Source: Aphis gossypii
Lineage: Eukaryota > Arthropoda > Insecta > Hemiptera > Aphididae
NCBI RefSeq assembly: GCF_020184175.1
Contig: NC_065530.1
Coordinates: forward strand, 49,205,260-49,269,259
Direction: 5' to 3'
DNA: 64,000 nucleotides
How positions within the stretch are numbered: the stretch's first letter is position 1; each line of letters opens with the position of its first letter. The translations under genes and the position numbers were made by a program. Below are positions 1 through 12,950 of this stretch, piece after piece. The notes beneath the pieces are model-generated. The model was not told the origin of the DNA, ran no database searches, and was given only the letters and a program-made list of their open reading frames with translations.

Positions 1-2660
1 ATTCGCATCCTCTATTTGAAAATTTTCATCTATTATTTTTAGATTTTTCTCTACTACGTCCTTACATCATGTTTAAAGTCTTCCTAGACTTTTTTCCTCA
101 CAATTCTTCCTTCTGTAACTCATTTTATAGTTTTTTCATCTGCCCTCCATACACGCCCAACCCATTCTATTCTCTTACTTCTACTGTACGACAGTATATT
201 TGTTTTTTCATACATATTTTGTAAGTCATTATTATGTCTTGTTTCTCGTTTTCATATTATAAACTGAGCCAAATATTTTTCTGAGCACTTTTCTTTCCGT
301 CATACTTAATTTAGAGTAGTCACCTTTTATAGTAGTACACATTTCACATCCATATTATGTCAACGCTTGTCTCAAGTAATTGATGTATAAAGTTATCTTC
401 GATTCTCTTGATAATAATTTTGATTTGAATAATTTTAGTAAATTTTTATTTTATTTACTCCGAAAATGTTTTAACATTAAAATTGGGAACCTTATATTAG
501 TTAAATGATTCATTATTATAAATAATTTATGATAAATACACGCATTATTATAATTGTTAATATTAGAAGAGTAGTTGGGTATAACATACTACAATACTCA
601 TAATTACTACTTAATAACATTTATAAAAACAAAACCTTTTTGCTCGTACATACCATAATCTAATTATAATTTACATAGAACCTCAAGAATAATATTCATC
701 TACAATACATTTACATTATAGTAAAAATCTTATATAGGTATGTTATATACCTAGTACTTTTTACGTAGCTCATTTTTTCTCCTGTCAGAAAGTTACGTTA
801 ACCCCCGTAAACGATAGATTTTAAGGATTTGATAGTCTATTATACATCCAGGGGTTTTGTGATGGCATCAAGTGTCGTAGCAAGGAATAATGGGGAAGCG
901 ATTGAATTTCACTTTAATACGTTGAAAATCATTGATAATTGAAGTCCAGGATCCAGACAAAGATAGATTGTTCAAGATGTTTTGAGAAAATCCCCATGCA
1001 CGTGTGTCGAGAATGGCCGATGACCAAATAAATGTCCATTGATATATAACGTGGAGACAATCTAACTTGTATATAGTCCTTCCACCAAACAGACTTTTTC
1101 AATTTATTTTTCTTTACACTTGAAAGTTAAAAAAAGGAATAGAAATAGAAATTTAAAATATTACTTCTTAACTAAATAATAAAAAAATTCCAATAAGTAT
1201 AAGTACAAAAAAAATGAACTTGAATATATATAAAAAATAATTACTGTATTAATATTTAATTATAAAAAATAAAATAATACATAGATCATTATGATTTACT
1301 TTTTATTAGTAACAAAATACTACTACCATATTACACAAATGTAATTTAAATAATTATCTTTATTCTATTTCGTTTAAATTAAATAGCTTAAAAAGTATTT
1401 AAAGACAAATCAAGCTTCAATTTCAATTAAACAATTATAATTTAATTTTTCGGTTTAGTAGCTTTTAAAACCTAAAACTTGCTTGGTAAAAAAATGTTGT
1501 TTTTTTTCAATTCTTAAGAAAATTACTGGAAATTTTCTCCTACCACTCCTTCAAAAAAGGTACCAACTTGCCAGAAGAGATATTGAAATTGAAAAACTTC
1601 TTCTATTATAAAAATGGTCTTCATTTTTCAGACACAAAAATGAACACATACACATATCAATGTAAAATCAATACATTCATCACTTCACTTAACATATATA
1701 ATTTCATAATAACAATTTAGTTTCTAAGTTAAACGAAAAAAATTATTAATTAAACCTATTATTACTAACCGATGCTGTTAAATATACAACACTACACTAG
1801 AATATTCATAATTTCCATGTAATGAAGGGAAATGTTATATTTTTCACATTGTACGAGTAAGTTTTAACTATCAATGATTACTAATTATGTATATAAAATG
1901 AGTTCAATATATTTTCATATTATCGTTGTTAAAAAAAAAAAATTGATATAAATAATATTATATAACTATAAGCAGGATTTAATATTGTGATTAATTCAGT
2001 GGATTTAGTTTCAATGTAAGATGATAGGAAGAATTTAAACCCTTTGCAAAAGGTCCGATTATAATCAATCATATTTTATAAAACCCACTGCCAAGGGGAT
2101 AAGGTGAACTAGAAGCGTTATCAACATTGGCCAAGATGGACTGGTGAACAAATATTTACAAGCTTTTTCTACCCTCTATCAGAATATGTTTACTTTGAAC
2201 TCCTAACCGTCATTTAAAATTTTATTTTCATTATCTTTTAAGGTGACTAATTTTAAGTAAAGAAAAATTAACCAATTAAAATATTTTAAAAATAATTAAT
2301 AATTATTTTATATGTACTTGAATAATTAAAAATAATATTTTAATAAAAAAAATATATTACATTATTCCTTTATTCTTTTAGATCAATGTATCTTTTAGTA
2401 CCATTCAATATAGATTCTACATAAATTATTGATTAAACTCAATGGTAATACCATTAAAATAAATAATGATAATATTAAAATAATTATAGGTAATCAATTG
2501 ATAGCAGTCAACAGAGAGAGAAGAGTATTTAAAAGGACTAAAATTATATTTCATATATTTGTTTAACTAATACAGGTACAACATAGAAATATTTAAATCT
2601 GTTATATTTCTTAAGTACCGATTGATAAAAAAATCTGAGAATAAATTTGAATTATTTGTC
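1..2660. other. A+T-rich intergenic stretch with repeat remnants
   Basis: I see no convincing gene here. The stretch is A+T rich with many stops in all frames. It contains a degenerate transposase-like patch (about 840-1070) and, at about 1625-1690, a reverse-orientation fragment of the dispersed repeat also present near 26.35 kb. That fragment carries the same block with TGTAAAATCAATACATTCAT. A possible short coding patch lies on the minus strand near 2075-2145, where two frames are open, but neither matches a family I know. Confidence 0.5.
840..1070 (+). mobile_element. Degenerate Tc1/mariner-like transposase N-terminal remnant
   Basis: Translating the plus strand in one frame gives pieces such as MASSVVARNNGEAIEF and IVQDVLRKSPCT, interrupted by stop codons. 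The second piece resembles the helix-turn-helix part of mariner-type transposases, in which a basic segment is followed by a serine-rich turn. Several stops make it non-functional. No terminal repeats were found around it, so the limits are approximate. The family assignment rests on a short stretch and is tentative. Confidence 0.3.
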
Positions 2661-3142
2661 AACTCTACTTCCCACCTGATTTTCTCGCGTTCTGTACTTA
2701 AACTCTCTATAAAACCAAAATAAATTGTATAAACCGTTTTTCGGAGAAAATATAAAAAAAATGTAAAAAAATCAATTTTAAGTAAACTCAACAAATAATT
2801 AAAATCTATTAATATAAAATGTATGATGTATAGTTTTACTGTCATGAAGTTCATTTTTCAAAATATATACAAAATATTATTTAATTAAAAAATAATAATT
2901 TAATGTAATAAATAATGAGTGAATGTTATATCAATAATGTAAAATAAAATAAAAACATGTTTCACTGAATGAACAATTCCTTCCAACTGAAAAAATTCAA
3001 ATATTTTAAAATAAAAAAAAATAGAAATTTTTAACTATTTATATTATTTGATAACCAGTAATGTTTCGAGTGAATTATAGATTTCGTTACGATTTATCAA
3101 CACGCGTATGAATTTTCAGATGTATAATGTATAATGTATATA

Positions 3143-3143
<1 letters not shown>

Positions 3144-3186
<43 letters not shown>
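3144..3186. repeat. (TA)n microsatellite
   Basis: A dinucleotide TA run of about 40 bases, interrupted once near its right end. The open frame crossing it on the minus strand, with its run of alternating Ile and Tyr, is an artefact of the repeat. Confidence 0.95.
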
Positions 3187-3327
3187 CTTGTAATATATAA
3201 AATAAACTCTTACTGATAAAAAAAAAAAGTAAATGTAAAATATCCCACTCAAGCAATAGATAATTTAAAAACCAAGTAAAATAAAAGATATAGATACCCT
3301 CGATATGAAAATATATGCAAATGTTAC

Positions 3328-3399
3328 CTTTTCGTAGATTTGGATCAAAACTAATATTTCCCATGGGCTGGTATGACTCATAAATAACAACCCCGTTGT
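3328..3399 (-). CDS. Candidate internal exon of an unidentified minus-strand gene
   Basis: On the minus strand a 72-base segment sits between a plausible acceptor (ending AAGTACAG) and a good donor (GTAACA). Because 72 is a multiple of three, its phase is the same at both ends. Two frames are open. One reads NGVVIYESYQPMGNIS..., which looks protein-like but needs phase 1. The other reads TTGLLFMSHTSPWEIL..., which fits the phase-0 end of the signal-peptide exon at 5675-5745. A possible 31-base follow-on exon (2676-2706, ESLSTEREKI) fits the first frame. I cannot assign a family, and the link to the upstream exon is inference from strand and order only. Confidence 0.3.
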
Positions 3400-5674
3400 C
3401 TGTACTTATTCGATTTCGATAGTGAATGAGTAAGTAACAACAATTGTCAAAGGTGAAAGTAAATTATGATAGTATTCAACACCATTATTTATAGTAGTAT
3501 ATATGAGAATAATATGACATATTACTGTAACATTGTTTTAATTATAAAACAACATAACTAACATTAATCAATAAGTAAAGTTTTTTTAATTCCTCGTTTT
3601 AAATTTGAGTATGAACAATATAATGTACGTATTATAATAACAATGTTATACTATAAACTGTAAATATTAGATTAATTGAAATATACTATTTTTATTATTT
3701 GCCGCTACTAAATCAATTTACTGAATTAATACAAGTTTACTCGTGTTATTCATATACTAATATAAATAATTATACCTTAATTGTTAACAAAAAATTAACT
3801 TCAGAATTTTCAGGCTAAACATTTTTTTTTTAACGTCAAAGAAACTAATCTTTGAGTTAGTCCTATTTTTATATCTTGAAAATACTTAGTTGTAATGTTC
3901 TTGATCCTCAATAATTTTTTAGGAGATTGTATTTTTAATACAAAATAATTTCAATGTTTTAAATTTTAACTAAAATCAAATATTTGTTTATGGATTTTAT
4001 TTAATTTTTTAACTTAAATTATATAATAGGTATATAATATAATATTATAGCTGATAATTATTTAAAACAAATATAGCTTGTAAAATGTGTAATATGATAT
4101 TGATAATATTCAATTTTAAAAATTATCAAAAAATAAAAAAATAATACTGCTTGAAACATTTTTTAAGAGTGTGATATTTCTTTACTCTATATATATGTTA
4201 TACAGATATGTTACTTGAACATTAATAGATAGTTAATAGTTAATACTAATAAATTCTAATTACAGACTACATTAATTACTTTTTAGTCAATGAACTCTTA
4301 TTACCAGCCGTTAACAATACAATGGTATGATCTGAACTAAAAAATAATACTTATTTTAGTCTTAAGAGAAGTTTATTAGTATCTACATACTTTAACCTTC
4401 CAGCAGGCACACTGTTGTAAAAAATACAACTGTTTTGTAATTTATTATTTTTTTTTTTTTTACTTATATTTAATTGTTATCTTATCGACGGTCATGGATA
4501 TTCTTCGAAAATGTTATTATCTACATTTTAGATTGTTTTTTAAGTGTTTTATGAATTTAAATAAAAACAATTTTTTGAACGTATTCATTTTATTTTATTA
4601 TTTATACTTTCTGTATTAATATAATATGTTTATATTAGTTAATTTTATTTAGATATATAAAACAATAAATGTAATAATATTTAATATATTATATACGATA
4701 ATGACATCATATTAGAAGTATTGTAAAATTTACAACGCGTGACTACTATTCTGATAGAAAATATCTCGCTTACTAGAAGGTTAAAACACATTATATATCT
4801 AGGATTTAATTTTTTAGAAACTTATTAACATAATTTAAACGCTAATAATAATATGTTTTTAAATTCACAACATTTAACAACATTTTTCAGGTTTCAAGAT
4901 AAACCTATCACCACTTAGAACCGTCTTTCAGTTATATACATTGTATAATAATATTATAAAACGATTTATCATTATTCACTGTTTTAAATGTATACTAAAT
5001 AATAGATTACTGTCTTATGTAGTTATACATATTAATTTAACACGGTTAAATTAATAAATACTAACCAAAATATTTTGATTATCAACAAAAATATCATCAA
5101 TAACTATCAACGGTTCATGAAAATTATTTAAATCATACAAAATTTGACAATTATTATATAACTTTAAATGTGCATATGTATATTAAACGCAATGTTTACG
5201 AAATAAAAATTGAATACATATTTAAATTTAATGACATTTAATGACTGAGACCTTTTAGACACCATTAAGCATCCATTGTTTTCCCTAAAACTTCTAATTA
5301 CAATTCGAAAATTGGTCTTAGAGTTCTACATTGCATAAACGTTTGTTCAGATAAAAGCTATAGTTTCCACCACGTTTCCCTTTCCCGGTAAAGGGCAGTG
5401 GTAGACAGGAAGTGTAAAAGGAAGGGAGTATTTAAAATGGCGCTCGGCCAATTTGTATTCTGGTCGTTTTACGTTTATCCTCTCCCAAAAGCCTCTAATA
5501 CCGGGCCTTTTAAAAGGCGTTTAGACAAAATGAGCTAAGCATAGATTTACCCGAGATTAACACAGCAAGAGAATTCGTTTTATACATATTTTAATTATTA
5601 CAGTTGTTTCATACCACCAGATTAAACTATGTATACATATATTATAGGTATACTAAACAAATATTGTCATTTAC
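3400..5674. other. Possible intron of the minus-strand secreted-protein gene
   Basis: The stretch lies between the candidate exon at 3328-3399 and the signal-peptide exon. I see no further exon with confidence. It holds the piggyBac-like element at 4396-4780 and a GC-elevated island at about 5345-5560 (CTTTCCCGGTAAAGGG, AATGGCGCTCGGCC, ACCGGGCCTTTTAAAAGG). That island is unlike the A+T-rich surroundings. It has no long frame and could be a regulatory element. Calling the whole stretch an intron is inference. Confidence 0.3.
4396..4780. mobile_element. piggyBac-like non-autonomous element (TTAA-flanked)
   Basis: The left end reads TTAA followed by CCTTCCAGCAGGC, and the right end reads GCTTACTAGAAGG followed by TTAA. 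The terminal inverted repeats are imperfect (about 14 of 18 positions agree). Both sides are bordered by TTAA, the target duplicated by piggyBac-type transposases. Subterminal inverted motifs (TTGTAAAAAATACAAC at the left, TTGTAAAATTTACAA at the right) add support. There is no transposase frame inside 385 bp, so the element would depend on a copy elsewhere. Confidence 0.6.
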
Positions 5675-5760
5675 CTTAGCGTTGACATCTGCAGCTGTTG
5701 AAATCAGCACTAATAATAAAACTGGCAAAACTATACGGATCATATTTCTTCGTCCAGTCT
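5675..5760 (-). CDS. Signal-peptide exon of an unidentified secreted or membrane protein
   Basis: Read on the minus strand, an acceptor (TTGTTCTTTGTTTTAG, ending at about 5761) precedes a short leader, then ATG at 5745. The coding part runs MIRIVLPVLLLVLISTAA and then DVNAK up to a donor GTAAAT, so 23 codons end in phase 0. The shape is a textbook signal peptide: one basic residue, a Leu/Val/Ile core, and small residues before a likely cut near TAA-D or VNA-K. An acceptor upstream of the ATG means at least one 5' untranslated exon lies further right, perhaps in the GC-rich island near 7.0-7.3 kb. The rest of the protein must lie to the left (lower coordinates), perhaps partly off the window. 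Signal peptides do not reveal family; ion-channel subunits, receptors and secreted factors all fit. Confidence 0.6.
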
Positions 5761-6990
5761 AAAACAAAGAACAATAATATTAAGCTATTACAATATAATA
5801 CAATACTGCGGTGATGATTATAACTTAAGCATATTGAATGTTTCATTTCAATAAAAACGTCATTGCTTAACGCAGGATTCCGACCTCTGGGTAGTGACAC
5901 ACATTTACAAACACAAAAACAACTATCAGACGTAATATAATGGTCACCTTCATAACCCGCGATTTATTCAATAGAGTCGTTAAATATCAAGTTTACACAA
6001 TGGCGCGCAAAACTAGTGTAACAAATGATTAAAGTAATCACATCTAAACCCTAAAAAAATCAAACGATATAAACGATCTTTGTAGTTATACAGGAAAAAG
6101 ATAGCCTCTAGACTCGCAATAGCTTATTCACTGGTAAAATAAATATATTTGGAAGAAGAGAACTCTTTTGAACATTATGTGTTGCTCTTTGTAAGACCCT
6201 AATAATATACTTCAAGAAAGTCACCATTTTTATAGTCTTCGAGACACAATCACAGTATCGTATAATGTATGGCCGACGCAGCAAATAATCAATCTAATGT
6301 ACCTATGTATAAATATATACCTATTCACGCATTCAAGGAGATTTTCAAAGGTGGGGGAGCCAAGGAAGCAGTAGCTTTAAAACTTTTTAAAACTTATCTT
6401 CTTCTTTTAAACTTTGCCTCTTTTAGTTAATTTGCCTGTAACTGAACCGTTTCTAATTACGTTAGTATTAACCATACTATAAAATAATCTTCATGTATAC
6501 AACATATCATAATGGGCAACTATACATAGTAAAAATATGTTTATGTTCTATTTTAATTATCTAGCTAGATAAATTTGAAATTACTGGTTTTTTCAATAAT
6601 ATTTAAAGAATGATATATAATGAATAATGATGTACCTACGCCTTGTAATTAAATTGCATGTGACTCAGTAATAAATACTCGAGAAAACTCGTGTTTACCG
6701 TAAAGTTTTAGATATAATAGGTATATATATATTATTGTACTAGTATATTATATAGGCAATAATAATAAAGAAAAATATTGAAATTATACATCAAATAGTA
6801 ATTTGAAAAAATATCTAAAAGTAAATGATACCTGTTCTTACGCGCACCATATATTCACTAATAAAACCGTAGGTAATATTTTCTTTCTTTCAAAATATTA
6901 TTGACAATAATAATCGATTGTTATTGTCATCGTAACGACGGAATCCCTTCTAATGCTATAAATCGGTTAATTTAATTTCGTTGAAAAACC
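5761..6990. other. Non-coding stretch, probable 5' intron of the minus-strand gene
   Basis: The acceptor of the signal-peptide exon opens this stretch on the minus strand, so it should be the end of an intron in the 5' untranslated region. I see no coding frame or terminal repeats. Short patches of mixed composition (about 6000-6130 and 6340-6440) have no identity that I can give. Confidence 0.35.
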
Positions 6991-7740
6991 TTAAAAAACC
7001 AACAACAAACGGACGTTAGTTACCCTATCGTGCGCGGAACACTACACTGTTATGCGCCCTGAAAAACTACCCGAAACTCTGACCTTTAGGGACTCTAGTC
7101 AGCGTCGGTCCTGCATTTGACATTCGGCAAAACGCACCGTCGGCTATACGCAATTTTGGTGGGGTGGGAACTGGGGTTGTAGGAGGATAAAAACGTTCCT
7201 TGTTGTTTAGCCTCTCTCCCTACTTACCATCAGTCACCACTATCACCTCCACCCCGACGTATATATTATATTGGGTCCTCCGCAATCCACACATATATAC
7301 CACCCGCCAAACGCTAAACCACGGACCTACCTATAACAAACAACAGCGTGCAATAATTTATTTATAGTTTTTCGACCACCTCCATACCAACCACGCTGTA
7401 TAGCAATAGTAGTAAAAGTGGAAGAAAAAGTGGTAGCAGTAGTAGTAGGCTAAATGTATGTATGTAGTGTATAACACAAATACGACCATCTACCACAATC
7501 CGTGTGCCACTATCGCGTAAAAAGACAAAATCAATATCGGAATGTTATATTTTACTCAAACCTTCAACCCCACCTACCCCGCCAAAACAATCCTCCCGGC
7601 CACCAACCTTCTCGCCGACGCATACACATACATATAAAATATATATCCAACTTCACGCACGTGTCACGCTGTCAAACGCATACAAAGATGCACACGTAAG
7701 TAGTAGGGTGACGGACGGATGATTCTGTGAATAATTAATA
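6990..7740 (-). promoter_or_regulatory. GC-elevated island; candidate promoter and 5' exon of the minus-strand gene
   Basis: Compared with its surroundings, this block is rich in C, G and CpG (ACTACACTGTTATGCGCCC, TCAGCGTCGGTCC, CAAAACGCACCGTCGG). On the minus strand a donor-like GTAAGTAGGG begins at 7227 and a TATA-like ATATAATATATA lies at about 7260-7271. It is upstream of the signal-peptide exon in the correct orientation. The two open frames near 7502-7722 overlap, are Pro/His/Arg-rich and look like by-products of composition, so I do not call them genes. Transcription start and exon limits are inference. Confidence 0.35.
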
Positions 7741-10700
7741 AATCGGACGATGGAATAAATTATTTTCGGTACCTACACAAATCGTACAAAAATACTTTAG
7801 TAGTCTATACCCACTCCCAAAAATCTCCGTGTACAACGAAAATATCCAAAAATACAAAAGATATAAGGCTAACTATTTACAGTGCTCACTAATCAAATAT
7901 TGCCAACTACCTAACACTTAAAAATGTTATACCTACTATTATCCGCTAACTACAAATTTAAAAGTGAATTTGATTACTGTAATATTATAAAAATTCAACG
8001 TGAATTAAATTAAGAGGCAAATTTATATATTTGGGTTATTTTTATTGTTGCTTCTTTTTATACCTATATATTTATTTTTATTTATTAAAGTAGAAAAAAA
8101 ATATTAAGTGGTTAATTAAAAATTTATACTTATAATATTATTGATTACGTATAAAAAATAAATTAAAAGTCCTTTGAACTATATTATTATCAACAGTAAT
8201 AATATTTTATAAAAACTATTTTGTTTATATTTCAATAGATTTTACAACCAGGTTTCACAAATTAAAATTTTAAATACATGTATAATAGTATAACACTTTG
8301 AATTTAATTTCAAAAATAACACACGAAACATATTATTGCGAATATTTTTCTCTTTATTTACTTCAATTAATAACAATAAAAAAAAACTAAATTCAAAAAT
8401 TTTATTTCTCTTAGTACAATGGTAAACTCATGATGTATGTTTTATGTGACGAATTTAAATGCATTTTGCTGATATTTTTATGACTATAAATTACAAATGC
8501 TAAGTATAAAAACGTTGTACTAAAAACCTATTTTAAAGAAATTATTTCAATAAAAATAAAAATACAGTATACAATGTACAATATTATTATGTCAAGAATC
8601 TTTACGCTGTACAAGAAACAGTACACGATTATTATATTTTTTACACCTTTTCAAGTGCAACCCTTGTTTTTACTCTTGCTATGGCACCTGACAGGGTCGT
8701 TCGCAAAAGTCACGTTACTTTTTTGCTTCACAAAAAATAATAACTGAGTTTCATTGTGCGTGGTCACGAATCTTATTACAAAATGTTCTGGACAAGTTTT
8801 TGTCCTGTTATAAGAAGTGTAATATAAAGAAATTATTCAACTTTTAAAGAATGAATATTTTAAATATACAAAAATTGTCTATGACATTATATCAGTATAA
8901 TTTAACGAAATAAAACAAATGTTCATTAATCATTAATCTGAACTATTTTAAACTATTATCACGTACTTAAAAAATACATTATCTCCTCAAATATTTTGAT
9001 AATTATTTTATTACTGTATATATTTTACATTAAGTAATAGATATAACACTTTCAGTTTTATCAGTTATTGGGATTTCTTAATTACATAATGCCATGTAAA
9101 ACATATTATGTAAGATTGTAATAGTATTATTAGGTATACTATCTGAATAGTAAGTTATTAATAGTATATTGCACTTATTGGCTTAAACTATATAGTAGAT
9201 AATATAGTAGTAAACCAGCATTATCAATAACTAAAAATAATATATTTGTTATTTATATTATTGCCTATAGGTACATCATTTTAATCTGATACCTTTTTAC
9301 TGTCTTGTTCACACAAAAGAAATAGAACCAGACATAACAACGAAAATATGACATTATATACATTAATAGTTTGGAAAGATATTCATAAGTTATAATATTA
9401 TATATTAAAAGTGTAAACTAGAATTAAAATTATAGACTAAAATTAAATTCAATGCTTGAATTTGTCGAATGTTAGAAACAAAGTTAACTGTTTCAAAACA
9501 AAATGTTGTACCTGTTCTATTTTTTCTAAAATATATTAAAATTAATACAATAATTCAATGTATTTATTGATTTTTTCCAATTTAAATAATATATATATTA
9601 TATATAATATAAATTTAAATACTTAATTATTAGTTTTGAAAATACTTTTTTTTTCTCAATAGTTTATGTAGATATGAGTGAAAAATAAAAATCAATTATA
9701 AAATAATTATCGATCATAACGAATATAAAAGATCTACATCATAATATAAAATACCCAAAACGACTAAAGATTTAAAGAAAAAAATAATACTGTAAATAAT
9801 TGTAAATAAAAATAATTTGTATGTACGCATTTTATAATGTATGTAGTAAACACTAAACACACAAAAAAAAAATAATCTTTTTATACGTTACAATCTTATT
9901 TTTTAACTACGTATAAAAACGCAATTTAAAATACAGATAAAAAATCATAGAAAGTTAAAATTGTTTTATTATTTTTCATTAAAATAGATAATAATATAAC
10001 AATAGAAAGTATTTCAAAAAAACATAACTTCATTATTAAATTTAATAAAAATGTTTACACCTTTATATTATACTAATATTACTACATTGAAGTCGTGATT
10101 GTATTAATCAGTAGTAATCAAAATCTTCTGCATTATTATTAGTAATAGAAAAGATAACAAAATAAACTATTCTATGTAAATAAGCCTATGTGCTTTCCAT
10201 ATTTATAATACTACATACTCGTTCATTTTTAGTATACCTACTTATATAAAATGAAGTTCAAGTGCTGACATTGCGATTAGACTGAGTATTTGAATGATTT
10301 TTTATGCAATAAAATAAAAGCTATAAAACCAGATTGCATTAGAGACAAATTTGTTCTTCCAATATATTTTTACGATGCCGTATGCATTTATGTTTTATAC
10401 AACTTGATTTCGTATACTCCCCTACATATTTTCCTTATTTCATACGTATATTATTAGACGTGGTATATATTTATATATATATATAAACGTATATATATAT
10501 ATACTACTGCAATAATATAATCCATCCATCAAAAATAGGGGTAATCATGTTTTTCAGTGAAATTCAGATCTGTTGTTCGAGTGATAAATTTTACAAGTGT
10601 AGGAGATATGTCCGTGATGTGCTTATTTCCATTGCCATTATAACCCACGGACAAGTAGTAATTTTTCCATCTTTCAATATTCCATTCCAACACGCATATA

Positions 10701-12950
10701 GGATTGATGTCATTATAAAAGACGTTTTCGAAACTCTCACATACCGATCACATTTCATTCTGTCATCGATCTTTATTTATTTATTGTCTACTTCTAACCA
10801 CTATCTCAGCAAAACATTTTATAGCCTGAAGTCTCAATGCTAAGGTACTATATAGCATAATATATAACATTTACATAATAATATATAGAATATAGAATAT
10901 TCGATTTATTCTAAAATACATTTTAAACTCTGTATTTAAACACACGATTAATGATCCATAGATTTCAATGTTGTATATTGAATTGAATTATAAACATTTA
11001 GTATTTGTTGTGTACAAATAATTGATATTTAAAACAAAAACCAAACTAAATAATATGTAATTAAACAATGATAAAAAGGTACATAAATTTATTTAAAATA
11101 TAAAACAGTTAACTGTAAAAATACCTAAGTTAACCAGCTAAAATGAACCATGATAATGTAATATTTTATTTATAATATTATATAATACAAAATTTTGTTT
11201 GAAATAGTAAAATAAAATACAAACAAAAAGTATAAAAACCCCAAAACATTTTTTAATTTACTGATTGAATAATAAATTAAAATAATATATTCATGAATTT
11301 ATTATATTGTTTTTTATTACTTTTATTTATTATTTTTCAAAAAAAATTATGTAAGAATATGGTTTAAACATGTCATTTAATAAGAAAATTTATTTGACTG
11401 GAACAGATAAAATAAATAGCATATTATCATGTATATATTTTATGAAAATCCATCTAATTTTATAGAAAATTAATTTAGTATTCTACTAGTTATATTTCGT
11501 ATCAAATCTCAATTAAAACTACAATTGCTTAAATAGTTTAATTTGTTTTAAGGTTCTGAAATTTTTATTCATGCTTTAGAACACTTTAGAACATATTTTA
11601 ATTACTGATAAAAAATAAAATTTATATCATTCAAGTGGCAACAAGATAATTTAAAACATTTCAAATCGATAAAAAAGATAATATGATGTTTTTAAAGCAT
11701 TACTTCTATATATTTAAAAAAAAAATAATCACTGGCATTTTTTTTATTAAAAAAATGATGTAATTTTACATTCAATTTCAGGAGATCATTATAAATCCAC
11801 TATATTCTTAGCTTTACTAGGAAATTAATAAAAAGAAGTTTAACCTAGTATTGAGTCTAACCTATCTATTCTATATATTTGTATCCAGACACTTAAAATA
11901 AAAAATTAAACGTTATAAAATATTTTATTATTCCAAGTTTTAACTATCAACAAATTAATTTTAACCGCAATATAAATTTAAGTTTAAAAAAAATTAAATT
12001 TAATAAATACTTGTTACAATATATATTCATTGTTTCTAAAGTGTCAGAACATAATTTCTTTCTTCACTAGGTTGATAGGATAAACTTTCACTGATGGATG
12101 ACATCGGTGTAATTCTAAGCACGTCTTGACTGTTTGCCAAAAAGTCGTGTTTATTAGAACTTTAACTCGTTCAATTCTCTCATGTTTTTATATATTTTTC
12201 CGTCTTAACCATCGTCTAGGGTTGGAGAAGGTGAAAAATGCCTAACAGATCGATACACATGACTTTTGGTAAACATCCAAAAATACCGCTGGCACGCGAC
12301 ACCTTTGCCGCCGTGGTATTGCAATAAAAGTTTTTTGAAACTTTTGGCAACAAATAATAACAACAAAAAAATACTAGGAAAATAAACGAAGAAGAAAAAA
12401 AATCCAAATGCTCAAAACCTACCATAAACACGTCAAATCAATACTGCCCCAGGTGGCCGTCAAAATCCGTTACACACGATTTAGCAATTTAAAAAACAAA
12501 ATAAAATGTTATGTGTTACTAAATTAAGACTATAATACACTAAACACTTATACCAATCCAAGAAAACTTGTGAAATTAATCTCATATTATTCAAAAAAAA
12601 AAAGTTAGATTTTGTATCTTTGACTATGTATTCGATTAATACTTAATATAAGGTGAAAAAAAACCCGAGTAATAATTAATCTTTATAGACACTCTAATAA
12701 AATAATATTCATCCATAGGAAACGAATATAATATAGGTATTAACACTTATTATTAGTTATTATCATTATTATTAAAGTTGGTAGTTATAAATCATTAAAT
12801 ACTCATTATAATGAAATTATTAGTTAAAAAAAAAACAAGTAGGTAATTCCTCTGCTGTAAATAGAAATTGAGTGTACCTTATTGTCATTGAGTAGGTAAC
12901 TGTAATTTATGTGTTAAATATGAATTCAATGATAAGTCACTGCATATAAA
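7741..12950. other. A+T-rich intergenic stretch
   Basis: No supported gene. An open frame at 10547-10843 (98 codons, plus strand) has no recognised motif and no splice context, and I leave it uncalled. A small island at about 8640-8740 and a larger one at about 12060-12440 are less A+T rich than the rest. The second holds short frames on both strands (MPNRSIHMTFGKHPKIP on the plus strand) that I cannot support as genes. TA-rich palindromes lie near 10465-10503. Confidence 0.5.

Noticed and set aside
2567..2854. 95-codon minus-strand open frame
   Set aside because: Mostly Phe/Leu/Ile/Tyr-rich translation of A+T-rich DNA. Only a 31-base inner piece (2676-2706) looks like a possible exon, so the frame as a whole is not a gene.
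5438..5540. Plus-strand mini-frame starting MALGQFVFWSFYVYPLPK
   Set aside because: Only about 33 codons with no partner exon or homology. The GC-elevated block is better treated as possible regulatory sequence.
7502..7722. Two overlapping open frames on the plus strand in the 7.5-kb island
   Set aside because: They overlap in different frames, are dominated by Pro/Thr/His/Arg from a C-rich repeat-like stretch, and show no domain or splice context.
10547..10843. 98-codon plus-strand frame
   Set aside because: Length alone is the evidence. There is no motif, the amino-acid pattern is unconvincing, and no promoter or splice signals were found.
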